DNA of 32,404 nucleotides, taken from the NCBI GenBank assembly GCA_937862825.1, contig CALMEF010000295.1, positions 1 through 32,404 of the forward strand, in the 5' to 3' direction. This DNA is from an uncultured Armatimonadota bacterium (GTDB taxonomy: Bacteria > Armatimonadota > Fimbriimonadia > Fimbriimonadales > Fimbriimonadaceae). Shown piece after piece: positions 15,340 to 22,950 of this stretch. Under the pieces are notes generated by a model. That model saw nothing but the letters and a program-made list of their open reading frames with translations, had not been told where the DNA came from and did no database searches. Every line of letters begins with the position of its first letter. The first letter of the stretch is position 1. Made by a program: the position numbers and the translations under genes.

Positions 15340-16068
15340 TCAGCCCCCATAAGGCACCTGAGGCGTGAGTTGTTGGGTGATCAGAGATATCGTGATGTTT
15401 GGATAGAACTCCGAGTTGAAGGCTTCGACGTTGGTGTAGTTGAGTCTCTCTGGCAACTTGTCCGGCTGAGAGGACCAGTGATCGTAAAGCACGCCTTGAG
15501 TATTTGTTGGCGTGGAGCCGGTGTAATGAAGGTCCTTCATGCCATTTTGTGCGCCAGTAACAATGGATGAGTGCAGCTCGCCTCCACCATAACTCTGATA
15601 TAGGAACGCTATCCAATAGAGCCCAGGTACGTCAATCCGAGCAGGATTGACGAGCATCACGTCGAATGCATAGTCCAAGTTAGGTATGAAGGTTTCGGGA
15701 GCGGTCCAGTGATTGGACACCCAGTCCAGCCGCACTTGAAAATCTGGGAGCCCCGTGCCACTATTGATCTGGTTTCGAGCTGTATCAGAGTTCGGCACAT
15801 ACCGGTACGGTAAGAAGTTATCCGTATTTGAAGTCATTAGCCAGAACCGACCGTGGGCAGCATCCAAGGGAAGTTGCGCTTCTGGATCGCCGCTGCCGTA
15901 ATCAGCTGTCATATGATATCCAACTACTTCCGTTGGAGCAAGGAAGTAGACCATGTGGCAGGTGAGAGTCGTGTACTCTTCGTAGAGCCGAATCGACTGC
16001 GGGCCAATCGCTACGGAAGATGGAGGACGCCCATGCAGAATTTCACGGTGGTACGTGGCATTATGCAT
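15340..16068 (-). CDS. Unknown-family 242-aa protein, module copy B
   Basis: Paralogue of the protein at 13743-14471: same length, no gaps needed, about 80% identity by eye. The ATG lies inside the PEP-CTERM gene end (8-nt overlap, ATGCATAA), so translation is coupled. In copy A the equivalent junction has a 5-nt gap. A longer frame reaching 16116 runs inside the PEP-CTERM gene and is not used. No signal peptide or known domain is visible. Substitutions cluster in the middle while both ends are conserved, as expected for a protein kept under selection after duplication. Confidence 0.75.
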   Translation of the reverse strand: MHNATYHREILHGRPPSSVAIGPQSIRLYEEYTTLTCHMVYFLAPTEVVGYHMTADYGSGDPEAQLPLDAAHGRFWLMTSNTDNFLPYRYVPNSDTARNQINSGTGLPDFQVRLDWVSNHWTAPETFIPNLDYAFDVMLVNPARIDVPGLYWIAFLYQSYGGGELHSSIVTGAQNGMKDLHYTGSTPTNTQGVLYDHWSSQPDKLPERLNYTNVEAFNSEFYPNITISLITQQLTPQVPYGG

Positions 16069-16732
16069 TCGGTTGACTCCTCTTCGATCGCAAAAGCAGC
16101 GCGGCCCCCGCACCAAGCGCTAGTAACGTAGCGGGCTCAGGAACTAACTCAACGTGGCTGAGGACGATCTGAGTTCCAGTGCCAGAAACTGTCAGTTTGA
16201 TCGCATCGCACTGCGCAAAGGCCCCCGGGGAGAAAGGGACATCAACAACCTGCGAACCGCCCACAACGGGATTTCTACTGTTTATGAACTCAGCGACACC
16301 ATTCTTGTACAGGACCACGCCCAATGTCGAAGAGGCTGAAGTGACAGAAAGCACATGAAATCGCACGATTCGCGTCCCATCTGGAAATGCATTACCTGTG
16401 TTAGGTCGATGGATCAGGAGCCGATTCTCACCAATGTTGTTGACTTCATCGCCGATTCCGTCGTATTCAAGAAACACGCCCGCGGTGACCCCGGCGGATA
16501 AAGATAAACTGAGTTGCCCCTGCCCAACCTCGAGTGCAATCGGACCAGTGCTGTTGCGTAGCCAGTGCAACTCGACATCTCTCTCTCCCGTGTACAACGT
16601 CGGATCGGTCTGAAAGTCAACCCAAGACCCAGAGTTAATGGTCCTGGAATACGGAACCGTGAAGTTATCAAGAAGCAGCGCCTGGCTCATGGCTGAAACC
16701 GCCAGGCATGATAAAGCAGCAAAGAAACGCAT
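16061..16732 (-). CDS. PEP-CTERM sorting-domain protein, module copy B
   Basis: The 223-residue paralogue of the copy A protein has the same signal peptide (identical for ~43 residues), the same beta-rich body with scattered substitutions, and a C-terminal VPEPATLLALGAGAALLLRSKR tag with PEP motif, hydrophobic helix and basic tail. The ATG at 16732 follows AAAGGAGGA by six bases. The stop overlaps the following 242-aa gene. It is the first gene of the cluster on the minus strand and faces away from the YbaN-like gene. Confidence 0.88.
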   Translation of the reverse strand: MRFFAALSCLAVSAMSQALLLDNFTVPYSRTINSGSWVDFQTDPTLYTGERDVELHWLRNSTGPIALEVGQGQLSLSLSAGVTAGVFLEYDGIGDEVNNIGENRLLIHRPNTGNAFPDGTRIVRFHVLSVTSASSTLGVVLYKNGVAEFINSRNPVVGGSQVVDVPFSPGAFAQCDAIKLTVSGTGTQIVLSHVELVPEPATLLALGAGAALLLRSKRSQPNA

Positions 16733-16882
16733 TGAGAATCCTCCTTTAAAAGGGTCAGCGAGCGACACGGTTGATCGAGGAGACGCTGGTTATCCACCAT
16801 CCCCCCCCCCCACGCTCAAGAGCAGCCGAACGAGCTCGGCTGGTCACGGCTGGATTGCCATTTCGCAATCGCATGATTACAT
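16602..16882. repeat. 281-bp direct repeat, copy B
   Basis: Partner of 15009-15289, identical across coding, leader and homopolymer parts. Beyond 16882 there is a short partly matching stretch (GTAACACA) and then unrelated sequence, which marks the outer boundary of the duplication. Confidence 0.9.
16801..16811. repeat. Homopolymeric C11/G11 tract in the leader, copy B
   Basis: Eleven C on the plus strand, the same length and position (69 nt upstream of the start codon) as copy A. The equal length of a normally unstable tract in both copies supports very recent copying of the block. Confidence 0.85.
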
Positions 16883-16996
16883 CGTAACACAGATCGGGGA
16901 TTTTGCTGCTGGAAAATAGTTGTAGAACGCAACTCCCCCATTTTCCTCAAGACTTCGTCATCGTTGGCAAACAGTTTCGAAGGCAACCCTTTTACA

Positions 16997-17401
16997 ATGG
17001 TGATAGTGAATGTGGTGGATCGTCCAGATGCGAATGCCTTTCGCTACGGCTACTTCGCCCTCTGTCTGATCTGCATCGGGCTGGGTTATGTCGGAGTCGT
17101 GACTCCGGTCATGCCATCTACGATCTTTTTCATTGTCGCCCTTTGGGCCGCCAAGAAGAGCAGCCCTGAACTTGAGAACTGGCTTCGATCCAACCCGGTT
17201 TGTGGCAAAGCCCTTCAGGATTGGGACCAGCATCGCGTCATCAGCCCCCGTGCCAAGTTTATTGCGGTCACGGTGCTCTGGCTTTCCTTGGCGGTATCTG
17301 CGGCGTTCGTCAAGTCGCCTTGGGTTTTGCTCATCCTCGGTCTGACTGGTCTGCTTGTTTCGCTTTTCCTTCTCACGCGAAAGAGCCATCCAACGCCATA
17401 A
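16997..17401 (+). CDS. YbaN/DUF454 family inner-membrane protein
   Basis: The 134-residue protein has the DUF454 pattern: GLGYVGVVTPVMPSTIFFIVALWAAKKS (28-55, a membrane hairpin with the conserved Pro-x-x-Pro-Ser/Thr), then SPELENWLRSNPVCGKALQDW, and two C-terminal membrane segments (about 88-104 and 109-127). The function of the family is not established. ATG 16997 is used since an earlier TTG would add 11 unremarkable residues. No good ribosome-binding site is visible. The next gene starts seven bases after the stop. Confidence 0.85.
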   Translation: MVIVNVVDRPDANAFRYGYFALCLICIGLGYVGVVTPVMPSTIFFIVALWAAKKSSPELENWLRSNPVCGKALQDWDQHRVISPRAKFIAVTVLWLSLAVSAAFVKSPWVLLILGLTGLLVSLFLLTRKSHPTP

Positions 17402-17408
17402 TGGGGTT

Positions 17409-18125
17409 ATGGCGTTTACCGATCTGCGAAACCTTTACAGACTTCACCTGATTGATTCGCAGATTGTTGAGATTCGCAAGACCGCCGCAGCCTTAGATCC
17501 AGGACGGCAGATCATGGCGGAGATCAAGGCTCTTGAAAACCAAAAGTCGGTCATCGAGGAGTCTTGGCACGCGCTCCATGCCGAGCAGCAAGACCTCGAA
17601 CTTCAAGCCAAGGCGCTTCAGGACAAGATCAACGGCTTCGACAAGCAACTCTATGGCGGTTCGATCGTCAATCCTCGGGAAGTTGAGGCGATGCAAAAGG
17701 AGATCGAGATGCTGAAGAAGCGACGGGGTGATCTTGACGAGCGCACCTTTGAGTTGCTTGATCTCGTGCCTGCTGAGAAGAAGAAGATTGAGCCTTACGA
17801 CAAGGCGATCGCCGTGAAGAAGCGTGAACTCGCGGAACACCAGAAGAAGGCGATGGAGTTGAAGACGAAGTTGGAGGCTGACTTCAAGTCCGCGAATGCC
17901 GCACGCCCCGCAGCCGCGGCACCCATTCCGAAGGACATGCTCGCCCGCTACGATGCGATTCGAAACAAACTTGACGGGGTGGGAATGTGCGAATACGTCA
18001 AAGGTTCGTGTTCCGCTTGTGGAACGAAGATGCCTGAGAAGATCGTTGAGGCCGCCAAAGATGGTCGCGTGGTGACCTGTGAGTCTTGCCACCGCATCGT
18101 GTTTGCGAGCGACGGCTTGATATGA
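17409..18125 (+). CDS. Coiled-coil protein with C-terminal C4 zinc ribbon (DUF164/CdsZ-like)
   Basis: The 238-residue protein is almost entirely a long antiparallel coiled coil (about 5-170, with the conserved LYGGSIVNPREVEAMQKEIEM turn) followed by a zinc ribbon with CSACG (203-207) and CESCHRIVF (225-233). This is the DUF164 architecture found next to nif3-like genes or in chlamydial CdsZ. Proposed roles include nucleic-acid or secretion-apparatus binding, but none is settled. The ATG lies 7 bp after the YbaN stop, and CATAAT sits six bases upstream of it. The stop overlaps the lipoprotein gene's start (ATGA). Confidence 0.88.
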   Translation: MAFTDLRNLYRLHLIDSQIVEIRKTAAALDPGRQIMAEIKALENQKSVIEESWHALHAEQQDLELQAKALQDKINGFDKQLYGGSIVNPREVEAMQKEIEMLKKRRGDLDERTFELLDLVPAEKKKIEPYDKAIAVKKRELAEHQKKAMELKTKLEADFKSANAARPAAAAPIPKDMLARYDAIRNKLDGVGMCEYVKGSCSACGTKMPEKIVEAAKDGRVVTCESCHRIVFASDGLI

Positions 18126-18793
18126 AGTGGTTGCTTCTTGTTGCCATAGCGGTTGTCTCTGGATGCGCAAAACTCCCCGACGTGGGCACGGGCGGAACTT
18201 CAAAGCGCCTGATCTTCACTTTGACCGTTCAGGGGGAGATCAAATCCAACTACGTTTACGTCATTGCCCTCCGACCCTCGCAAGAACTCAACCCAACCAC
18301 TCAGGGCCCTATCCCGGTCATCGCACCGCCTTGGGGAAACGGATTCGTAGCAGGAAACTGCACCCACTTTGTGCGTTGGGACCCGGCTCAATCGCCGCGT
18401 TACATCCTCTACCAGTTTCGCGATACTAACCTGATTGACTTTTTCCAACTCGGGGTCCCGATCAACTACGTGGATGTTACGCCTGGGGGAAAGGTCTTGA
18501 AGTTTGAGCTCAATCTTGACCAAATTGCGCCGGTCAATCCTGAGTTGATCCAGTCCGTTCAGGTGAACTTCCTCACCATGGACCGAGTTCCGTCGGGTAC
18601 CGGAGGCACCAAGAATTGGGACGCCCTTGGCGATGGCCGACTTCCTTCGGAGATCAACGAATACATCACGATTCCTTTGCGAACAAGCGGTGTGTATGAC
18701 AACACGCGATTTGGGGATTTGGAGCCTAGCAACGACGCTCCGGACCCCGACCTTGAAATCACCGACTTTGAAGTCGAAGTTCGCCTCCAGTAA
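18122..18793 (+). CDS. Lipoprotein of unknown function
   Basis: The 223-residue protein has a clear lipoprotein signal: MKWLL, a hydrophobic core and VVSGC with the lipidated cysteine at 17. The mature part is beta-rich with no recognised domain and an acidic C-terminal third (EPSNDAPDPDLEITDFE). It is a substrate for the Lgt encoded at 6364. The ATG overlaps the preceding stop as ATGA. It probably lies in the periplasm or at the outer membrane. Confidence 0.82.
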   Translation: MKWLLLVAIAVVSGCAKLPDVGTGGTSKRLIFTLTVQGEIKSNYVYVIALRPSQELNPTTQGPIPVIAPPWGNGFVAGNCTHFVRWDPAQSPRYILYQFRDTNLIDFFQLGVPINYVDVTPGGKVLKFELNLDQIAPVNPELIQSVQVNFLTMDRVPSGTGGTKNWDALGDGRLPSEINEYITIPLRTSGVYDNTRFGDLEPSNDAPDPDLEITDFEVEVRLQ

Positions 18794-18822
18794 CGGTTAA
18801 CGCGATACCGCGTCCAACGAAT

Positions 18823-19104
18823 ATGAAACTCGCCGCGCTCACCCTGGCTATTGCCATCGGATCGTCAGCCTTCGCCCAGGAGTCAGGGCGACCGATTCGA
18901 ATCCCCGTTCGGCATGCCGATCCTTACATGATCAAAGCGCTTCTTGAGGGACAGACAATCTTGCAACCCGAGTTGTCGACTTCCTTGCAGTTTGCCGGAG
19001 TGCCTGCTCAAGCCCCTGGAGCCGTGAACGCCTTCTTCAAGAATGGGCGATTGGTTGTCAATCCAACCGACAACAGTCTTTGGTTCTTCCCCAACAGAGC
19101 CTAG
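18823..19104 (+). CDS. Small exported protein, possibly secretin N-domain-like
   Basis: The 93-residue protein has a signal peptide (1-18, cleavage after AFA). The mature part begins with IRIPVRHADPYMIKALLEG and ends with GRLVVNPTDNSLWFFPNR. The pattern of a short beta strand, RHAD-x4-IKALLEG helix and NPTDNSL strand resembles the short N-domains of type II/IV pilus secretins, and it may be a stand-alone version. That similarity is from pattern memory only. It follows the lipoprotein gene by 29 bp and may be in the same transcript. Confidence 0.6.
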   Translation: MKLAALTLAIAIGSSAFAQESGRPIRIPVRHADPYMIKALLEGQTILQPELSTSLQFAGVPAQAPGAVNAFFKNGRLVVNPTDNSLWFFPNRA

Positions 19105-19150
19105 AAACTCCTCGGCCTGGTTACGTTCACCAGAAAAAGTCGACAAAGTC

Positions 19151-19179
19151 TTCACATTTTTCAACTTTCAGAGTATTAT
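19151..19179 (+). promoter_or_regulatory. Promoter of the SRPBCC membrane protein gene
   Basis: TTCACA (19151-19156) and TATTAT (19174-19179) are separated by exactly 17 bp, each five of six to consensus. The start codon follows 20 bases later, with AAGG as ribosome-binding site. Confidence 0.6.
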
Positions 19180-19199
19180 GAAATAACTGAAGGTTTGCA

Positions 19200-20171
19200 A
19201 TGGAAGAACAACCTAAGCCCGGCTGGTTTGACATAGTCCTGGCCCTTGTCGTTACTGCTGCCATCTACTTTGCTGGCTTCTTTGCCGCTACTTACGCCGA
19301 ATCGTGGGGGTGGGCTTTGTTCTATTTCAGTCCACTGACCGCATCATTTGCGGGAACCTGGGCACTGTGCCGCTCCAAAATGTTCACCTTCCAACAAGCC
19401 TGGACGGTCCAATGGATTGCGCTGGTACTCGCTGGCCTTGGCATGCTCGTCTTCTTGATTGAGGGCGTAATCTGCCTCATCATGGCTGCGCCAGTGTATG
19501 GGCTTGCAACTGCTGCTGGTACAGCCCTGTGTCGTTGGGTCATCGAGACTTACTCAGATCCAAAGCCGGCGCAACTCTCCCTGCTCGCTGTATTCCCAAT
19601 CGCGCTCGCGGTCGAAACGCGTTCTTCGCAAGAACCATGGTACGACACGATTGAGACTAGCATCTTGATCTCAAGTAGCCCAAATGAGATCTGGCCTTAC
19701 CTATCCAATCTGGATATTCCCGAGAAGCCCAAGGAGTTCCTGTTCGCCAGAGGGGTTGCTCACACGATTGAAGTCCGGACTTTTGGCGAGGGAGTGGGCG
19801 CTCGTAGAGATTGCGTGTTGAGCACGGGCACCATGCCGGAAACCATTACCGTATGGGAGCCACCGCGTCACCTACGATTTGAGGTCCACGCAACCCCAGA
19901 GTCTATGAAGGAGATGAACCCATTTGGCCACGTGGACACGGATCATCTCGTCGGTTACTTTACTTGTCACTTTGGCGAGTTTGAACTTGAACAGACGGCA
20001 TCCGGTTCAACAATTCTAACGGGCCGAAGCACCTATTCATGTCGCTTTGGTCCCAAGCTCTATTGGCAACTTTGGACGCGAAAGATCGTACGCGACACCC
20101 ATCTCAGAGTGATGAACAAAGTGCGCGACCTGTCTCAAGCGAGTCGGACTCTAGATCGGGCCACACATTAG
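19200..20171 (+). CDS. Membrane protein with C-terminal SRPBCC (START-like) domain
   Basis: The 323-residue protein has about four or five N-terminal membrane segments (10-30, 38-56, 72-95, 97-113) and then a soluble SRPBCC domain from about 150 (TIETSILISSSPNEIWPYLSN, TVWEPPRHLRFEV) of the polyketide cyclase/dehydrase type that holds hydrophobic ligands. A specific ligand cannot be named. The gene has its own promoter and AAGG-TTTGCA-ATG start region. Its last 68 bases overlap the convergent GIY-YIG-like gene. Confidence 0.78.
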   Translation: MEEQPKPGWFDIVLALVVTAAIYFAGFFAATYAESWGWALFYFSPLTASFAGTWALCRSKMFTFQQAWTVQWIALVLAGLGMLVFLIEGVICLIMAAPVYGLATAAGTALCRWVIETYSDPKPAQLSLLAVFPIALAVETRSSQEPWYDTIETSILISSSPNEIWPYLSNLDIPEKPKEFLFARGVAHTIEVRTFGEGVGARRDCVLSTGTMPETITVWEPPRHLRFEVHATPESMKEMNPFGHVDTDHLVGYFTCHFGEFELEQTASGSTILTGRSTYSCRFGPKLYWQLWTRKIVRDTHLRVMNKVRDLSQASRTLDRATH

Positions 20172-20544
20172 CCTGACCTGGCCCGCGGCTGATCGGCGGT
20201 GGACTAAGGTTTGCGGTCACACCACCAGCACCAAAGTCAAAATCTCCAAAGCCTTCAGAGAGGTTGACGCCAGTGAAGACTGGCTGAGGGAATACGTCGC
20301 TCCAGGATGGGTTTAACTTCAGGACCAACTTGCGACGGCGTCGCTGACTCATCCTTTGGAGTTCCTTGGCTCGATCATGAGCATGGAGCGCAGTTGGGAA
20401 CGACTCTGCGTAAACAATCCTGTTAGCTTCGAGGGGATCTGTTGACTCGTCACACGCTAGCAGGAGCACGTCAATGAACTTGGTCACCTCAACTATTGTG
20501 TTTCGATGCCGATTAGATAGGATGCATACGAAAGACGGGCTCAT
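20104..20544 (-). CDS. Degenerate GIY-YIG nuclease-like protein
   Basis: The 146-residue protein follows the framework of small UvrC-like GIY-YIG proteins: FVCILSNRHRNTI, then RIVYAESFPTALHAHDRAKELQRM, KLVLKLNPSWSDVFP. The catalytic features are lost: the first tyrosine is Cys, the second YIG reads VEV, and the helix with the metal-binding and arginine residues is replaced. A 60-residue tail follows NPSW. It could be a nuclease pseudogene still open, or a repurposed binding domain. The 3' end overlaps the SRPBCC gene by 68 bp on the opposite strand. Confidence 0.6.
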   Translation of the reverse strand: MSPSFVCILSNRHRNTIVEVTKFIDVLLLACDESTDPLEANRIVYAESFPTALHAHDRAKELQRMSQRRRRKLVLKLNPSWSDVFPQPVFTGVNLSEGFGDFDFGAGGVTANLSPPPISRGPGQANVWPDLESDSLETGRALCSSL

Positions 20545-20591
20545 ACTTCAGTGTACGACGAGTCACCGCAGCTTTTGCAGACATTATTGCC

Positions 20592-21059
20592 TCACTCCTT
20601 TTCCCGATGATGAGAGTAGGTGATAAAGGCTCCGCAGTCGCGGTGCAAGTAGCGGCGCTTTCTGTTCAACAAGCGCTTCGTGACGATCTCGGCACCACAA
20701 CCCTTGCACCGGTAGACCACTTCTTGATGTCGTTGGTTTCGCGAGACCGCGTAACCGTGGGTCCGTTTTGGCTCTGCGCCGAGGTCGCGCATCGCCTGTT
20801 GCCAGTGCTCGCCATGGTTGGCGGCCTTTCGACCGTGCCTTGACACTGCTAAGAGGTGAGCGTATTCATGCACCAACGTGTCGCGCAGTTGTTCCTCAGT
20901 GACAATCACTTTCGAACTCAGGGCAATCGTGCCTTGAAGGTACAGGGCCTGGCCAGCAGTGACCCGGAGCGGCTTCCAGATCAACTTTGGCTCGTAGCCG
21001 AGCGGAAATAGCCGTGACAACTCTAGGAGTTGCTGATTGGCAATCTCAATCAGGTCCAC
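20592..21059 (-). CDS. SprT-like zinc metalloprotein
   Basis: The 155-residue protein has the SprT signature: HEYAH (64-68) with zinc-binding histidines and catalytic Glu65, HGEHWQQAMRDLG (82-94) supplying the third ligand, and a C-terminal zinc ribbon (C118, C121 and a distal H139/C142). SprT-like proteases relate to the SPRTN family that removes DNA-protein crosslinks; the bacterial role is not well defined. GTG starts immediately after the TGA of the zinc-ribbon gene upstream, so the two are coupled. Confidence 0.88.
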   Translation of the reverse strand: MDLIEIANQQLLELSRLFPLGYEPKLIWKPLRVTAGQALYLQGTIALSSKVIVTEEQLRDTLVHEYAHLLAVSRHGRKAANHGEHWQQAMRDLGAEPKRTHGYAVSRNQRHQEVVYRCKGCGAEIVTKRLLNRKRRYLHRDCGAFITYSHHREKE

Positions 21060-21965
21060 TCAAAAGCCACCTGCACTCATCATGTTTCCGCCGCCTACGT
21101 TGCCCTGAATCGAAAACCACTTTCTCGTGTCGTATTTGGTGCAAATCTGCTGAACCATCGCGTCCGTTTCGGAAGCCGGTTTATCTACCACCGCCTTGTG
21201 ACCCTCAAAGATCTGGTTCAACTTCGTGATGAGTTCTTTAGGGTCGCCTCCCGCACCGGCGCTTGAAAGAATCGCTTCGATGTCGCGGATTTGCGCTCCG
21301 GTTTCTCGAAGTGGAATGTCGTACTTGTTCCGAATTGGAACGCACTCTTCGGGAGGTTGCACCGAGTTGAAGAACTCCTGCAGTTCCCTCCAAGGCTTCT
21401 GCAGATCTTCGCTCGCCTGCTGAACATCACGGGTCGGCGGGATCTCCTCTTCACCATCACCGAGAATTCCCTTGATCGCTGCAGCAACTCCACCTGGGCC
21501 AAGGCTAGACTTGAGCACGATCAACTCCATGATCTGGTCTTTCGCAGTCTCCACTCGTCGGCGTTCGGTCTCTTCCAGATGTTCCAACCACTTGCGGACG
21601 TCATCTGGCATGACGATGCGTTCGCCGTAGGCTCTGACGCCTGGGTCAGGGTTGCTGCCCTGCGCCGTCAACAGGGGTGGAGGTGCACTTCCTTGGGCGC
21701 GCAGGCCGGGATCGCTTTTCGTCGCTCCGACTTTCAGGACTCCAGAGGCCATCAGTCCGGCTACCGTGCCAAGGAGCGCCAAGACTCCTACAATGATTCC
21801 CCACATGGCGGCGTTAGACTTCTGTTGAACTGGAAATGCTGGCGCGGGGGCCGGCGCTGCCGCTTGAACAGGAATCGCTTGCGTTGGTTGGGGCAACGGC
21901 TGTCCGCAGTGCATACAAAAGGCTGCACCGGGGACTGCTGAGTTTCCGCAACGGGGGCAATGCAT
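21060..21965 (-). CDS. Zinc-ribbon single-pass membrane protein of unknown function
   Basis: The 301-residue protein starts with a rubredoxin-like zinc ribbon (CPRCG 3-7, CMHCG 17-21), then an Ala/Pro-rich linker, one membrane segment (about 54-75) and an external, mostly helical domain (about 118-285) with low similarity to anything I recognise. Such zinc-ribbon/linker/TM proteins are common and of unknown role. It is followed directly by the SprT-like gene. Confidence 0.75.
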   Translation of the reverse strand: MHCPRCGNSAVPGAAFCMHCGQPLPQPTQAIPVQAAAPAPAPAFPVQQKSNAAMWGIIVGVLALLGTVAGLMASGVLKVGATKSDPGLRAQGSAPPPLLTAQGSNPDPGVRAYGERIVMPDDVRKWLEHLEETERRRVETAKDQIMELIVLKSSLGPGGVAAAIKGILGDGEEEIPPTRDVQQASEDLQKPWRELQEFFNSVQPPEECVPIRNKYDIPLRETGAQIRDIEAILSSAGAGGDPKELITKLNQIFEGHKAVVDKPASETDAMVQQICTKYDTRKWFSIQGNVGGGNMMSAGGF

Positions 21966-22034
21966 AGTTTTATGACGTTCCTGACGGCTGGAGTGTTGAG
22001 AGCCAGGGAATTTCGCAGTTCATACCGTGCTTCC

Positions 22035-22913
22035 TCATCCCGCATATCCCTCACGGCCTGAGCGCATCAGTCGGAACTGGAACGCGGCGACGAGGGCTAT
22101 AGCGACCAAAAGGACGAACGACTTCGCCGCTGCGATCCCGGTGTTGAAGTTCACCCAAGCCTCGGTGTAGATGTGATAACCAACCACGTCGGTGCTCGAA
22201 TCGGGGCCACCCTTGGTCATCAAGTACACGGGAGTGAACACCTGAAAAGCGGAGATGGTTGAGGTGACGCCGACGAAGAACGTTGTCGGGGCCAGCATCG
22301 GCAGCGTAATCCGCCAAAATGCGTGCCACTTTGAGCACCCATCCAAGTCTGCGGCTTCATAAAGGGAAGGCGGAATTCCAACCAGCCCCGCCAAAAACAG
22401 GACCATCCGCGGGCCGAGCCCAGTCCAAGCGGACATGAACACCAGAGCGGGCATCGCCCAAGTCACATTGTTCAGAAAGTCGGTTGAGCCACTGAATCCC
22501 AAGGACTTCAGGAACGTGTTGATCATCCCACTTTCGGGAAGAAACACATATATCCAGAGCATTGCGATGGCTACCCCGGACGAGATCGCCGGTATGTAGT
22601 AGATGGTTCGAAAGATCGTGATTCCCTTCAGTTTTTGGTTTACCAAGATCGCGACGGCCAGCGCGATGGCCAATCCGAATGGCACACTCATCAACGCGAA
22701 CTTTGCGGAGTTCCAAAGGGCGTTGAGAAATGACTCCTCAGCGAACGCCAAGGAGTAGTTCTGGAGTCCGACAAAGGATTGTTCGCCGCGAATCAGATTC
22801 ACTTTGAAGAAACTTAGGTAGAGCGCGAACCCAATAGGAATCAGTGCGAACACACAGAGGTGGATGAATGCCGGTGCGAGGAAGAACCAACCTTCCGCAT
22901 TCCGCCGCCTCAT
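22035..22913 (-). CDS. Sugar ABC transporter permease (MalF/UgpA type)
   Basis: The 292-residue protein has six membrane segments and the permease EAA loop EAADLDGCSKWHAFWRITLPML (about 186-207) that contacts the ATPase. Residues FLAPAFIHLCVFALIPIGFALYLSF match the first helix of CUT1-type permeases. Partner genes (binding protein, second permease, ATPase) are not adjacent, so this gene is an orphan within this window. It is divergent from the EamA gene with a 37-bp gap, and a TAAAAC hexamer lies six bases before the ATG. Confidence 0.93.
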   Translation of the reverse strand: MRRRNAEGWFFLAPAFIHLCVFALIPIGFALYLSFFKVNLIRGEQSFVGLQNYSLAFAEESFLNALWNSAKFALMSVPFGLAIALAVAILVNQKLKGITIFRTIYYIPAISSGVAIAMLWIYVFLPESGMINTFLKSLGFSGSTDFLNNVTWAMPALVFMSAWTGLGPRMVLFLAGLVGIPPSLYEAADLDGCSKWHAFWRITLPMLAPTTFFVGVTSTISAFQVFTPVYLMTKGGPDSSTDVVGYHIYTEAWVNFNTGIAAAKSFVLLVAIALVAAFQFRLMRSGREGYAG

Positions 22914-22950
22914 AGCGTGGTTTTACCTTGGTAGGGTAAGACCTCACCCA

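Larger units (their letters stand above)
15162..15350 (-). pseudogene. Relic of a hydrolase-like gene start fused to the duplicated leader (62-codon chimeric ORF)
   Basis: The frame starts with ATG GGG GCT GAG, overlapping the copy B 242-aa stop exactly where the real hydrolase-like gene starts (ATG GCG GCT GAG) after copy A. After those codons the sequence has no similarity to the hydrolase and soon runs into the 281-bp repeat of copy A, reading through the poly-G tract as a Gly run and stopping 22 nt before the next ATG. I interpret it as the scar of the tandem duplication or a deletion of the third gene, not a functional gene. Confidence 0.5.

Noticed and set aside
15045..15368. Plus-strand ORF across the repeat, mirrored at 16638-16919
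   Set aside because: It is the antisense of the PEP-CTERM signal peptide and leader; identical in both copies only because the repeat is identical.
15009..16882. CRISPR array or insertion sequence as source of the repeats
   Set aside because: Only two copies 1.6 kb apart containing genes, no short regularly spaced repeats, no transposase or terminal inverted repeats.
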